In this document: positions 24,023-33,690 of the stretch, piece by piece
Layout of the letters: each line of letters starts with the position of its first letter
Position numbering within the stretch: the first letter of the stretch is position 1
NCBI GenBank assembly: GCA_964535195.1
Contig: CAZHSI010000006.1
Coordinates: 1-64,000, forward strand
Direction of reading: 5' to 3'
Length of the DNA stretch: 64,000 bases
DNA from: UBA9339 sp964535195
GTDB taxonomy: Bacteria > Pseudomonadota > Gammaproteobacteria > UBA9339
The notes under the pieces: generated by a model
Database searches by the model: none
Seen by the model: only the letters and a program-made list of their open reading frames with translations
What the model was told of the DNA's origin: nothing
Translations under genes and position numbers: made by a program

Positions 24023-24964
24023 TTAGTCACGAAAACTTAGAACATCGTCTAATGATTGGGCGTTAGCTCTAAGGAGAAGCAGTCTATCAATACCCAGTGC
24101 TACCCCAGCACAATTAGGCATTTTAGGTAGGGCTTTGAGCAAGTCATGGTCAAGTGGAATTGGTGGTAAATTTAATTCTCGTCGTTTTTTTAAATCACGA
24201 ATAAATCTTCGTCGCTGTTCTTTGGGATCCCTTAATTCATGAAAACCATTGGCTAATTCTATCCCTTTATAGTAAACCTCAAAACGGGAGGCCAGTGCAG
24301 TTTTGCCAGAACGAATCTTGGCAAGCATCGCCTGTGTTTTTGGAAAATCATAAATAAAGACAGGACATTTTGGTCCTAGGTTTGGTTCAATTAAATGACT
24401 AAATAGTAATTGGAGCCAAGTATCCGGCGTATCATCAATGCCAGCTACGAGTAAATTATTATTTTTTGCTAGTTGCCGTAGCTTATTTAAGGTAATTTTA
24501 TGGGGATCTATTTTAAGATAATTTTCACATATTTCTTGATAAGAATAACGAAGCGCCTTAGGGGTGTTAATAGTATATTGTAATAGCTCGTCAACTTCGT
24601 CCATTAATTTATGGTGATCAAAATTAAGGCGATACCATTCGAGCATGGTAAATTCTGGATTGTGGAGTCTACCCAATTCCTCCTTACGAAAAGCTTTGCA
24701 AATCTGATAGATGTCGCCACTGCCGGCGGCTAAAAGCTTTTTCATGGCAAATTCTGGTGATGTTTGCAGATATAAATTATCGCAGCAAAAATTGTTTAAA
24801 TAGGGGGTAGGATTAGTAGTTGTGCACAAAATCGGCGTTGTAACCTCAAGCACTCGGTGTTTAGCAAAAAAATTCCGAATTTTTGCGAGAACTTTTGCGT
24901 ATAGCAATAAACGACTTCTAATTTTATTTTCCTCTGGAAATATATTCACCAGTTCTTGTGTCAA
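24023..24964 (-). CDS. epmA: Elongation factor P beta-lysine ligase EpmA
   Basis: A truncated class II lysyl-tRNA-synthetase paralogue that attaches (R)-beta-lysine to a Lys of EF-P. The 313-residue product lacks the anticodon domain and has VLEVTTPIL, TSPEFAMKKLLAAGSGDIYQICKAFRKEE (motif 2), ELANGFHELRDP and motif 3 GVALGIDRLLLL. It overlaps the 3' end of efp by about 40 bases on the same strand, so the modifier and its target are cotranscribed; epmB is 2 kb away. Confidence 0.94.
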   Translation of the reverse strand: MTQELVNIFPEENKIRSRLLLYAKVLAKIRNFFAKHRVLEVTTPILCTTTNPTPYLNNFCCDNLYLQTSPEFAMKKLLAAGSGDIYQICKAFRKEELGRLHNPEFTMLEWYRLNFDHHKLMDEVDELLQYTINTPKALRYSYQEICENYLKIDPHKITLNKLRQLAKNNNLLVAGIDDTPDTWLQLLFSHLIEPNLGPKCPVFIYDFPKTQAMLAKIRSGKTALASRFEVYYKGIELANGFHELRDPKEQRRRFIRDLKKRRELNLPPIPLDHDLLKALPKMPNCAGVALGIDRLLLLRANAQSLDDVLSFRD

Positions 24965-25490
24965 TTTTTAGAATATCTCCAACATTGATGAATAAAGGTA
25001 CGCGTACTACGGCGCCAGTTTCTAGGGTGGCTGGTTTGCTACCGCCGGTTGCAGTGTCGCCACGTAGGCCGGGATCGGTCTCAACTACTTTTAATATAGC
25101 AAAGATTGGTGGCGTAACCCCAATGGCGTTATTGTTCCACAGCGTGACGATACAGATATCTTGCTCTTTTAACCACTTCGCGCTATCACCGATGATGTCT
25201 TTGCTGACAGTATATTGTTCGTAGCTTACAGGTGACATGAAATGCCACATTGCGCCGTCGTTATATAGATATTGTAATTCTATGTCTTGAGCATCAGCAG
25301 TTTCTAGTGAATCGCCAGACTTAAAGGTTTTTTCTAATACGCGCCCGGTTTTTAAGTTACGGAGTTTTACTCGGTTAAAAGCTTGACCTTTACCAGGTTT
25401 AACATATTCATTTTCTAAGATGCTGCACGGGTCACCATCAAGCATTACTTTTACGCCGTTTTTAAACTCATTGGTGGAAATCATTGCCAT
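24924..25490 (-). CDS. efp: Elongation factor P
   Basis: Relieves ribosome stalling at polyproline. The 188-residue product starts MAMISTNEFKNGVKVMLDG and carries the modified loop EYVKPGKGQAF with the target Lys in PGKGQ, followed by the two OB domains. The frame extends upstream to 25529, but the ATG at 25490 has the binding site GAGGAT and aligns with the E. coli start. The polyproline run in the protein encoded at 35901-37589 would be a natural EF-P client. Confidence 0.95.
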   Translation of the reverse strand: MAMISTNEFKNGVKVMLDGDPCSILENEYVKPGKGQAFNRVKLRNLKTGRVLEKTFKSGDSLETADAQDIELQYLYNDGAMWHFMSPVSYEQYTVSKDIIGDSAKWLKEQDICIVTLWNNNAIGVTPPIFAILKVVETDPGLRGDTATGGSKPATLETGAVVRVPLFINVGDILKIDTRTGEYISRGK

Positions 25491-25700
25491 AAATATCCTC
25501 AGGATAATATTTAAAAAATATGCATACATTATGTGTTTAGTGGGATAAATGCAAGCGTGGGTTTTTTGAGCATTTTGCGCTCTATTGCAAAATAATCTTA
25601 ACTATTCTATAGTAACATGCAGAATAGTTGTGGCCAGATAATATTATAATGTTATCAAATGGTTACAAGTTGTTTTAAGCTCGTCATGTGATTGTAACCT

Positions 25701-27554
25701 ATGATTACTCTTAAAGACATTACCTTGCGGCGTGGCGCCAAACTGCTTTTTGAACATGCAGATGTAGCGATTTTTGCCAAACAAAAAGTAGGGGTGGTTG
25801 GGTTAAATGGGTGTGGTAAGTCCAGCTTATTTTCACTGTTATTACAGCGGATGTCTCCTGATGGGGGCGATCTTTATGTGCAGCCTAATATTCGGCTTGC
25901 TTATCTGGCGCAAGAGGCTCCGTGTACCGAAATTTCGGCCTTGCAATATGTGATGAACGGTGACGAAGAGTTAGCCGATTTATTCCGCCAATTAAAAGGA
26001 GCTGAAGAAAAACACGATGGGCATCTCGTAACAGTATTACATAATCGCATTTATGAGCTTGGTGGTTATGACTTAGAGGCGCGTGCAGCGAAGGTGCTTA
26101 TTGGCTTGGGCTTTAAGATAAAAGAAGAGCGGCAGGCAGTAAATTCTTTTTCTGGTGGTTGGCGAATGCGCCTTAATTTGGCGCAAGTTCTTATGAGCCG
26201 TGCGGATCTGTTGTTGCTCGATGAACCAACTAACTATTTAGATCTTGATGCGATTGTGTGGTTAGAAGGGTGGTTACGGAGTTACGCCGGCACCTTGCTG
26301 TTGATTTCTCATGACCGAGATTTTTTAGATAACGTTATTGATAAAGTTATCTATATTGGTAATGCTAAACTAGAAACCTATACTGGTAATTACTCAGACT
26401 TTGAAAGACAAAGAGCAGAACAATTAGCACAAGAGCAAAGTCTTTATAAAAAGCAGCAAGCAAAGGTTGAGCATCTTAACAAGTATATAAATCGTTTTCG
26501 GGCCAAGGCTAGTAAAGCACGGCAAGCACAAAGTCGTATCAAAATGTTAGAGAAAATGGAGTTGGTTAGTATTACCCGAATTGAGTCACCATTTTCTTTT
26601 AAATTCCAACCGACCAAACCTTGCGGTGCTCCATTAATATCCATGAGTGAAATAGCGGTAGCTTATGGCAAGCATGAGGTTTTAAGTAAGGTCAATTTTA
26701 GTTTAGCCCCTGATGATGCGATTGGAATTTTAGGGATTAACGGTGCGGGTAAGTCGACTTTTATGAAAACTCTCGCTGGAGTTTTAGCCGTTAAAACCGG
26801 AGAAACTTTTTTTAATCATGGGCTAAAAGTTGGTTATTTTGCCCAGCATCAAGTTGATCAGCTTGACATGCAAGCTTCGCCATTAAATATGTTGCAAAGG
26901 ATTGATCCATGCGTCAGTGAACGTGAGGCTCGCTCTTTTCTTGGTGGTTTTGGTTTTTCTAATGATGCTGTTTTCCAAGAAATAACTAATTTTTCTGGTG
27001 GTGAAAAAGCGCGTTTAGCCTTGGCTTTGATTATTTGGCAAAAACCCAATTTGCTTTTGCTTGATGAACCAACAAACCATTTAGACTTAGAGATGCGCGA
27101 GGCTTTGGCCTATGCGTTACAAGAATATACGGGAGCTTTGGTGTTGGTTGCTCATGATCGCCATCTTTTAAAAGCAGTGGTTAACGAATTTTATTTGGTG
27201 GCTGAGCATAGCGTGACAAAATTTACTGGTGATTTGGATGATTATCAGCAGTGGTTGCTTGATGCCAGAAAAAGACAGGTTGAAGTTACGATGGTCGCCA
27301 AAAAGAGCAAAGAGGGGTTGGTCAAAGGCCAAGGTAACTTACCATCTAATTCACGAATGAATTTACAGCGTAAGACTTTGTTGGAAAAAAAACTAAATCA
27401 ACTTTATGGCGAAAAAGAGCGGATAATAGGGCTATTAGCTAATTCTGAAATTTATCAGCCATCTTGTCGTCAAGAACTGGCGGTATATTTAAAACAAAGT
27501 GCAGCTCTGGAAAAGGAGATTAAAGAGCTAGAAGAAGAGTGGTTGCAATCCTAA
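25701..27554 (+). CDS. yheS: ABC-F family ATPase, YheS type
   Basis: A ribosome-associated ABC-F protein with two ATP-binding cassettes and no membrane domain. Walker A motifs GLNGCGKSS and GINGAGKST, signatures FSGGWRMRLNLAQ and FSGGEKARLALAL, and Walker B LLLLDEPTNYLD and LLLLDEPTNHLD are all present; the linker between the domains has the basic RFRAKASKARQAQSRIKMLEKM in the usual place. 617 residues, with a short coiled C-terminus. These proteins act on stalled or translating ribosomes. Confidence 0.92.
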   Translation: MITLKDITLRRGAKLLFEHADVAIFAKQKVGVVGLNGCGKSSLFSLLLQRMSPDGGDLYVQPNIRLAYLAQEAPCTEISALQYVMNGDEELADLFRQLKGAEEKHDGHLVTVLHNRIYELGGYDLEARAAKVLIGLGFKIKEERQAVNSFSGGWRMRLNLAQVLMSRADLLLLDEPTNYLDLDAIVWLEGWLRSYAGTLLLISHDRDFLDNVIDKVIYIGNAKLETYTGNYSDFERQRAEQLAQEQSLYKKQQAKVEHLNKYINRFRAKASKARQAQSRIKMLEKMELVSITRIESPFSFKFQPTKPCGAPLISMSEIAVAYGKHEVLSKVNFSLAPDDAIGILGINGAGKSTFMKTLAGVLAVKTGETFFNHGLKVGYFAQHQVDQLDMQASPLNMLQRIDPCVSEREARSFLGGFGFSNDAVFQEITNFSGGEKARLALALIIWQKPNLLLLDEPTNHLDLEMREALAYALQEYTGALVLVAHDRHLLKAVVNEFYLVAEHSVTKFTGDLDDYQQWLLDARKRQVEVTMVAKKSKEGLVKGQGNLPSNSRMNLQRKTLLEKKLNQLYGEKERIIGLLANSEIYQPSCRQELAVYLKQSAALEKEIKELEEEWLQS

Positions 27555-27578
27555 TAATAATTAAATTTAATCCATTTT

Positions 27579-28493
27579 ATGATAACTAAACAAAAAGAAT
27601 TATATAAATTTTTACAATTAAGTCGTAAAAACGCGGCGATGACTGATCAGGATTTTACTAATTTTCCTTTACGGGTGCCTAAAAGTTTTGTTAAGCGGAT
27701 GAAAAGTGCCGATAGTCATGATCCTTTATTATGCCAGATTTTGCCTGATAAACGGGAGTTGGATAATAATGTAGGTTTTAGTGTTGATCCATTGCTAGAG
27801 AAGAAATATTCACCCTTGCCGGGGGTTATCCGTAAATATTATAGTCAGGTACTATTGTTGGTTTCTCATGATTGTGCGGTAAATTGTCGTTTTTGTTTTC
27901 GTCGCGCAAGTCGAGAAAAAATTGCTAATTGGTCAAAAGTTTTTTCATATATTGAAAATGATTCAAGAATTACGGAGGTAATTTTTAGTGGTGGCGATCC
28001 ACTGATGTTAAGGCCAGAAAAATTAGCAGCGATTGTGGATAACTTATCAGCAATACCTCATGTTGCCAGGATTAGAATCCATAGTCGCGTGCCAATAGTT
28101 ATGCCAGAGCGAGTAACTACTAATTTACTTAAATTTAAATCCCCTGTGGTTTTGGTAGTACATTGCAATCATCCTAACGAAATTAACGACGAGGTTAGCC
28201 ACGCTCTGAAGTTACTGCGTAAAAAAAATATAATTGTTTTTAATCAATCCGTATTACTTCGCGGCATTAATGATGATAGTGCAACTTTGATAGCGTTAAG
28301 TGAGAAGTTGTTTCATGTTGGGGTTATCCCGTATTATTTACACTTACTTGATAAAGTCGCGGGAGCAAAACATTTTTATGTGAAGCTTAGTCAAGCAAAA
28401 AAGATTTATCATGATATGAAGAAAAGGCTGCCCGGTTATTTATTACCGAGGTTGGTAATCTCAACTGCAAATAGGAAAAAATATGTCAACTAA
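27579..28493 (+). CDS. epmB: EF-P-specific lysine 2,3-aminomutase EpmB
   Basis: Radical SAM enzyme that converts alpha-lysine to (R)-beta-lysine for EF-P modification. The 304-residue product has the CX3CX2C cluster motif (Cys99, Cys103, Cys106 in CAVNCRFCFRR), VIFSGGDPLM and RIRIHSRVPIVMPERVT. It lies 24 bases after yheS and overlaps the next gene by 11 bases, so the three are probably one transcript. EpmC (hydroxylase) was not seen. Confidence 0.94.
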   Translation: MITKQKELYKFLQLSRKNAAMTDQDFTNFPLRVPKSFVKRMKSADSHDPLLCQILPDKRELDNNVGFSVDPLLEKKYSPLPGVIRKYYSQVLLLVSHDCAVNCRFCFRRASREKIANWSKVFSYIENDSRITEVIFSGGDPLMLRPEKLAAIVDNLSAIPHVARIRIHSRVPIVMPERVTTNLLKFKSPVVLVVHCNHPNEINDEVSHALKLLRKKNIIVFNQSVLLRGINDDSATLIALSEKLFHVGVIPYYLHLLDKVAGAKHFYVKLSQAKKIYHDMKKRLPGYLLPRLVISTANRKKYVN

Positions 28494-31116
28494 TTGGCAC
28501 TCTTTAAGTATACCTGAAACTATGCAAAAGCTGGCGACCAATCTACAAATTGGTTTGACCACGGAAGAGGTTGCAGCGCGCCAAAAAATATATCCACGGA
28601 ATGAAATAATTACCTATAAAAAGGATAATGTTTTATTCCGTTTTTTGCGCCAGTTTCATAATGCTTTAATTTATATTTTGTTAGTGTCTGCAGTGATTGC
28701 CGTCGCCTTGGAGCAGTGGCTAGATGCCGGGGTTATTTTGGGGGTGGTGATTATTAATGCTATTTTTGGTTTTTTTCAAGAAGGAAAGGCCGAGAAGGCT
28801 CTAAGTGCTATTCGTGCCATGCTGTCACCGGTAGCGCAAGTTATTCGTGATGGTAGAAAAATAACTATAGCGGCGAGCAACCTACTTCCGGGTGATATTG
28901 TCGTAATTAATCGTGGGGATAAAGTTCCTGCTGATTTACGTTTGTGCGAAGCAAAAAATATTCAGGTCGAAGAAGCAATTTTAACTGGGGAATCGTTGCC
29001 AGTTGAAAAACAGAGTGCAGCGGTTATAGAAAACGCTGTAATTGGTGAGCGCTATTCGATGCTTTATAGTGGTACTTTAGTAACGGATGGTCGGGGTTTA
29101 GGTATAGTAGTGGCTACTGGCCTTAACACTGAGGTTGGTAAAATTAGTGAATCTTTACAAAAGACTGAAGCAATTACTACACCGCTACTTCGGCAAATGA
29201 ATAAGTTTGGTCAGTGGTTAACTCTGCTTATTGTTGCTTTGGCTTTGGTGGTTTTTTTGGTGGGTGCTTTGGTGTGGCATAATGTGAGTTCTGAGATGTT
29301 TATGGCAATTGTTGGTTTAACGGTTGCTGCTATTCCTGAAGGGTTACCTCCGATCATGACGATTATTTTAGCCATTGGCGTCACGCGGATGGCCAAGCTT
29401 AAGGCAATCGTTCGGAATCTTCCGGCGGTAGAGACTATGGGGGCAGTAACGACAATTTGCACCGATAAAACGGGGACGCTTACAAGTAACGAGTTGGCAG
29501 TACAATCAATCATAACAGCTAAGAATAGTTATGAAGTTTCCCAGGCATTGTCAGAGGTTAGTCATCACGATTTACAGACAGCAATTGCTGGTGCAATTTT
29601 GTGTAATGATGCGACCCTATCTCATCGCAACGATGTTTATGAGGCTAATGGTAATCCCCTTGACGAAGCGCTTATGATGCTTGGTGTAAAGCTTAAGTAT
29701 GATGTGCGTTTGTGGCAACAAAAATTTCCGCGCACTGATCTTATTCCATATGAGACTGAACATAAATTTATGGCGACGTTGCACCATGATCATGCTGGTA
29801 ATGGTTTTCTTTACGTCAAAGGTGCCCCAGAGATTATTTTGCGAAAATGTAAAGCTGAACAAGCTGATGGGAAGGTTGTCCCGCTTGATGCTGATTACTG
29901 GTATGGGCACATCGAACGTTTAGCCTCCTTGGGTCAAAGAGTGATTGCTGTCGCTATCCATAAAGAGGCAGGGGCTAAACAAACCTTGAATTTTAGTGAT
30001 GTCGATGAGGGTTTAGTGTTAGTGGCTTTATTGGGTTTAATCGATCCGCCAAGGAAAGAGGCAATTATTGCAGTTAAAGAGTGCCAAGATGCCGGGATTG
30101 ATGTCAAGATGATTACTGGTGATCATGTGGTTACGGCGCGCACCATTGCGCTTAATATTGGCATAAAAAACCCCGAAGTATTAACTGGTGATATTATTGA
30201 TCAAATAAGTGATGATGAGTTAGGCTTGGTTGCCCAAAGAGTCGATATTTATGCGCGCACCTCACCACATCATAAGTTACGTTTGGTAAAAGCATTACAA
30301 CGGCATCATGAAGTGGTAGCGATGACGGGAGACGGCATTAATGACGCCCCGGCTCTTAAACAAGCGGATATTGGTGTGGCGATGGGGCAAAAAGGTGCAG
30401 ATCTTGCTAAAGAATCTGCGGCCATGGTTTTAGCTGATGATAATTTTGCGACGATTGTGCACGCGGTGCGTGAAGGTCGTACTATTTTTGATAATCTACA
30501 AAAGGCTATACTTTTTGTTTTACCTACGAGTTTTGCTCAAGCATTTGCCGTGATCGTGGCGATATTGTTTGGTTTAACTTTACCTATTACTGCGGTACAA
30601 ATTTTATGGGTAAATATGATTACGGCAGTAACTTTATCTTTGGCTTTTGGTTTTGAACCGGCAGAGGCTGAGGTTATGAGTCGTCCGCCACGTGATTCCC
30701 GGGAGCCTTTGTTATCTTGGTATTTATTATGGCGAGCATTTTTGGTTTCATTAATTGCGGTTGTGGCGATTTTTGGTCTATTTGTTTTTGTCTATTCTCA
30801 AGACCAAAATTTAGCTATTGCTCGTACCGTAGTGGTTAATGTCTTAGTTTTTTGTGAAGCAGTATATTTGATTAATTGTCGTAATCTCAAAAAGTCTTCG
30901 ATTAACGTGCAAGCATTTTTTGGTAGTTTACCGGTTCTCGTTGCGATTGGTACGGTGATGGCGTTCCAGCTGTTATTTACTTATCTCCCAGTTATGCAAC
31001 GTTTTTTTCATACCGCAGATATCAATTGGGCTCATTGGGGTTACATCTTGGTTACCGGCGTGGTTGCTTTTGGTTTGGTCGAGTTAGAGAAAGTGCTCTA
31101 TAACCGTTCAGCGTAA
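28483..31116 (+). CDS. Cation-transporting P-type ATPase (P2, Ca2+/PMR1-like)
   Basis: An 877-residue inner-membrane pump with the N-terminal cation-ATPase domain, actuator LTGESLPVEK, PEGLP in the membrane segment before the phosphorylation motif DKTGTLT (Asp328), KGAPEIIL, and the hinge TGDGINDAPALKQADIGVAMG. Six C-terminal membrane segments follow. The pattern fits bacterial homologues of PMR1/SERCA and ATPase F rather than heavy-metal P1B pumps (no CPx). The ion is uncertain. A terminator follows at 31131. Confidence 0.88.
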   Translation: MSTNWHSLSIPETMQKLATNLQIGLTTEEVAARQKIYPRNEIITYKKDNVLFRFLRQFHNALIYILLVSAVIAVALEQWLDAGVILGVVIINAIFGFFQEGKAEKALSAIRAMLSPVAQVIRDGRKITIAASNLLPGDIVVINRGDKVPADLRLCEAKNIQVEEAILTGESLPVEKQSAAVIENAVIGERYSMLYSGTLVTDGRGLGIVVATGLNTEVGKISESLQKTEAITTPLLRQMNKFGQWLTLLIVALALVVFLVGALVWHNVSSEMFMAIVGLTVAAIPEGLPPIMTIILAIGVTRMAKLKAIVRNLPAVETMGAVTTICTDKTGTLTSNELAVQSIITAKNSYEVSQALSEVSHHDLQTAIAGAILCNDATLSHRNDVYEANGNPLDEALMMLGVKLKYDVRLWQQKFPRTDLIPYETEHKFMATLHHDHAGNGFLYVKGAPEIILRKCKAEQADGKVVPLDADYWYGHIERLASLGQRVIAVAIHKEAGAKQTLNFSDVDEGLVLVALLGLIDPPRKEAIIAVKECQDAGIDVKMITGDHVVTARTIALNIGIKNPEVLTGDIIDQISDDELGLVAQRVDIYARTSPHHKLRLVKALQRHHEVVAMTGDGINDAPALKQADIGVAMGQKGADLAKESAAMVLADDNFATIVHAVREGRTIFDNLQKAILFVLPTSFAQAFAVIVAILFGLTLPITAVQILWVNMITAVTLSLAFGFEPAEAEVMSRPPRDSREPLLSWYLLWRAFLVSLIAVVAIFGLFVFVYSQDQNLAIARTVVVNVLVFCEAVYLINCRNLKKSSINVQAFFGSLPVLVAIGTVMAFQLLFTYLPVMQRFFHTADINWAHWGYILVTGVVAFGLVELEKVLYNRSA

Positions 31117-31130
31117 TTTATTCATAGTAA

Positions 31131-31167
31131 AAAGCGCGCCGCGTAAAATTATAGCGCTTTCCTTTTA
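31131..31167 (+). terminator. Terminator after the P-type ATPase
   Basis: 7-bp stem AAAGCGC/GCGCTTT (31131-31137 and 31154-31160) followed by CCTTTTAG, 15 bases after the stop codon. A further small dyad TGACAG/CTGTCA lies at 31171-31185, possibly an end of the adjacent insertion-sequence remnant. Confidence 0.55.
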
Positions 31168-31205
31168 GATTGACAGTGGCTGTCATAAATTAACCCGGGA
31201 GGAAA

Positions 31206-31502
31206 ATGGCAGCACCATATTCAATAGCTTTGCGTTTGAAAACTATAAAAGCTTATGAAAATGGAGAAAGCTCTTAGCAAGAGATAGCTAAAGTATTTGG
31301 CATGGGGATAGTAACATTTACGCGTTACTGGATTCGCCGGATTTATCTCCTATTGAAAATAATAGGTGGTTAAAAATAATTTCGGTGCTAAGAAAATTTG
31401 CACCACGAACTAAAACACAATTGCAAAAGGTCATACGGAATGCTTTTAGAGCCATAGAGTAGCAAGATTTATTTTCTTGGTTTAGGCATTGTGGAAATAT
31501 GT
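31206..31502 (+). pseudogene. IS630-family transposase remnant
   Basis: The first part (31206-31340) reads MAAPYSIALRLKTIKAYENG, stop, QEIAKVFGMGIVTFTRYW, the N-terminal helix-turn-helix of IS630 transposases. From about 31330, in another frame, it reads DSPDLSPIENNRWLKIISVL...RTKTQLQKVIRNAFRAIE, stop, QDLFSWFRHCGNM, the family C-terminus with the DDE-domain Glu (SPIE). The middle is deleted and both parts have a stop. It lies directly before the OTU gene and marks a past insertion at the edge of the effector island. Confidence 0.88.
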
Positions 31503-31557
31503 TATCAATCAATTAGGAAACCGCTATAAAAAATTGAGGTTTCAACGGAGCCATTAT

Positions 31558-33690
31558 ATGAGAACCATTGCGCGATTATTGATAGTTGTTAGTCTGATAG
31601 TGTTACCCTCGCAGCTTATGGCAATGGAGAAATCTACACCCCAAAGGGCACTTCCAATATCTCCAATTAACATTTTTATGCTGGCGGCCAAGTTTTTACA
31701 AACCTCATATAACACCTTCAATGCTTGGTACTTTGCTACACCTCAGGAGATTACCTACCGTTGGCAGGATACTCCTGCGGATGAGGTTGTAAATTTTTTA
31801 GAACATGAAGTTGATGGCAGCGGAGCAGATTGTGCGTTTATTGCACTTGGCGTTACTAGAGCTCAAGCTATCCAAGAACTGCTAACACGAGACCAGGATG
31901 CTAATACTCGCCGGTTATTAGCACCAGATTTGCTAGCAGTACTTATTGACCCAGACGATCGTGAAGCACTTCCTGAAACATTAGAGGTTTTACGGTTAGA
32001 GTTCCGCGAGCACTATAATGAATTACAAAACTACATTGAGGGGGTGAGGGGAGAACTTAATTACGGTAGAGTTGATCAGCTAACTCCCCTGCAAGCATTA
32101 GAAGTTTTACGCATGCGTGATGATTGTCGTTATGATGAATATAAAAGGGCGCTAGATGAATTTGAGGTAATTCAAATTAGGCGCCAGCAGTATGAGCACT
32201 CAATCACCCCGGAAGAATTTAGAACTTTTGTAGAATTCCAGTTTGGTAAGAGACATGGTTATTTAAGCTATATGTATGGAGGTGGGGGCGCTTTAGAGGC
32301 TTTGGCTCGTTTGCTTAGGGTAAACGTACAGATTTTTATTGCTGATGCGAGGCATCGACTAATACGTACTCTTAACGTAGAGGTGACCAATCCTCGTAAT
32401 GGTTTTTATCTTCTCCATACGGGAACCAAAAATGATCGAGGTCGGGTGAACTTAAATCATTTTAATTTGCTCGAGCGTATCCCTGTCCCAGCGCAAACTA
32501 ATGCAGCTCCGAGTGGTGGTGTTAGTAGTCCCAAAGTTGTTGCACAGCCTCCATGGCATGAGGACGCTTTGTCTTCAGGAGAGATTGTATTAACTGATAT
32601 GATTTTTAAAGGTTTTAATAAAACCGATCCAACAATGATGAATTTAGCCTTTAGCTCGCAAAAAAAAGCCACGGACTTTAATCTGCAGCTTTTACGGATT
32701 TTGTCCCCTGTTTATCCGAGTGCTGCGCTCCAAATAATGCAAGATCAGAAATTACCGCGTGAAGAAATAAGGAAATTACAAACGGAGATGCTAAAACAGG
32801 TATCAAAAAGATATAAGGATATAGGTGCTAGTGAACTAGCGGATTTGTTTGCGCATCATGCTGAGAGTTCTAAACAAAAAGATGAGTTACGTGAAGCTGA
32901 GTACGAAAAGCTATGTAGTAAGTATTATGAACTAGTTTTTAGCATTATACGTGATAGTGAGTCAGATTCAAAAAAGCAGAGAGATTTATGGGAAAAATTT
33001 GAAGAACTTCACGCTTTGAGGCCTAATGCTATAGAACCTTATATACCACTAATTACTTTTATGTCTGGTAGATTAGAACAGGAAACTTTACGCAAGTTTT
33101 TGCACGAAGCGTATGATATTGATCCTTATAAGACCTATGCCTATTGTTTCTATCACTTGCGTTTAGCTGGTTCTGGTTTATTGGCAAACTTCTTTCAGAG
33201 AAGCAATCCAGTGCAACTTATTCCGCTGTTAAAAGAGTTATATCCTAATGATGCATTTGTCCGAGTTTTGCAGGTTTCAGTTTCTGATCCGGGAACAGTT
33301 GAGTTTGCCGAATCTGAACTGACGCAGCCGCTTTTGCTGGTACAGCGTAATTTTCAGGATATTTGGGCAGCACTAGCTCAAGATCAAACTCAAAAAGCTA
33401 TTGAAGACTTAATTAGATTAGAGCCATCTATTGGTGGCTTTGCTTTTGTTCACCGTTATTTGGCTCTGGTTTGGTTGCTGCAAGGAGATATGCAAAAAGC
33501 TTGGCAAATTTATAAGCGAGCTAATAATCTGCCATCTCTGCCCAACGGTAATTCACTTGATGCTTGCCGAGGACTTGGTTTGTATTGGCAAATTTTAGCG
33601 AAAGCTACGAACCACGCTGAAATATTGCCAAATTTATTGGATTATCTAAAACCTAAGAGTGATCCTTTGCATGCATTATTTAATTTTTAA
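31558..33690 (+). CDS. OTU-like cysteine protease, candidate exported effector (5' part of a frameshifted gene?)
   Basis: About 710 residues from the ATG at 31558, which has a GGAG site and an N-terminal signal-like sequence (MRTIARLLIVVSLIVLPSQ). The catalytic pattern of OTU deubiquitinases is visible: VDGSGADCAFIALG with candidate nucleophile Cys92 and NHFNLLE with candidate His301, with YGGGGALEALARLLRVNVQIF between, as in OTU domains. The C-terminal half looks like TPR-type helical repeats (AIEDLIRLEP, ALVWLLQGDMQKAWQIYKRA). The frame ends at a T5 tract; one extra T would fuse it to the next open frame. An upstream in-frame start at 31489 would read through the transposase remnant and is rejected. 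Confidence 0.68.
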   Translation: MRTIARLLIVVSLIVLPSQLMAMEKSTPQRALPISPINIFMLAAKFLQTSYNTFNAWYFATPQEITYRWQDTPADEVVNFLEHEVDGSGADCAFIALGVTRAQAIQELLTRDQDANTRRLLAPDLLAVLIDPDDREALPETLEVLRLEFREHYNELQNYIEGVRGELNYGRVDQLTPLQALEVLRMRDDCRYDEYKRALDEFEVIQIRRQQYEHSITPEEFRTFVEFQFGKRHGYLSYMYGGGGALEALARLLRVNVQIFIADARHRLIRTLNVEVTNPRNGFYLLHTGTKNDRGRVNLNHFNLLERIPVPAQTNAAPSGGVSSPKVVAQPPWHEDALSSGEIVLTDMIFKGFNKTDPTMMNLAFSSQKKATDFNLQLLRILSPVYPSAALQIMQDQKLPREEIRKLQTEMLKQVSKRYKDIGASELADLFAHHAESSKQKDELREAEYEKLCSKYYELVFSIIRDSESDSKKQRDLWEKFEELHALRPNAIEPYIPLITFMSGRLEQETLRKFLHEAYDIDPYKTYAYCFYHLRLAGSGLLANFFQRSNPVQLIPLLKELYPNDAFVRVLQVSVSDPGTVEFAESELTQPLLLVQRNFQDIWAALAQDQTQKAIEDLIRLEPSIGGFAFVHRYLALVWLLQGDMQKAWQIYKRANNLPSLPNGNSLDACRGLGLYWQILAKATNHAEILPNLLDYLKPKSDPLHALFNF

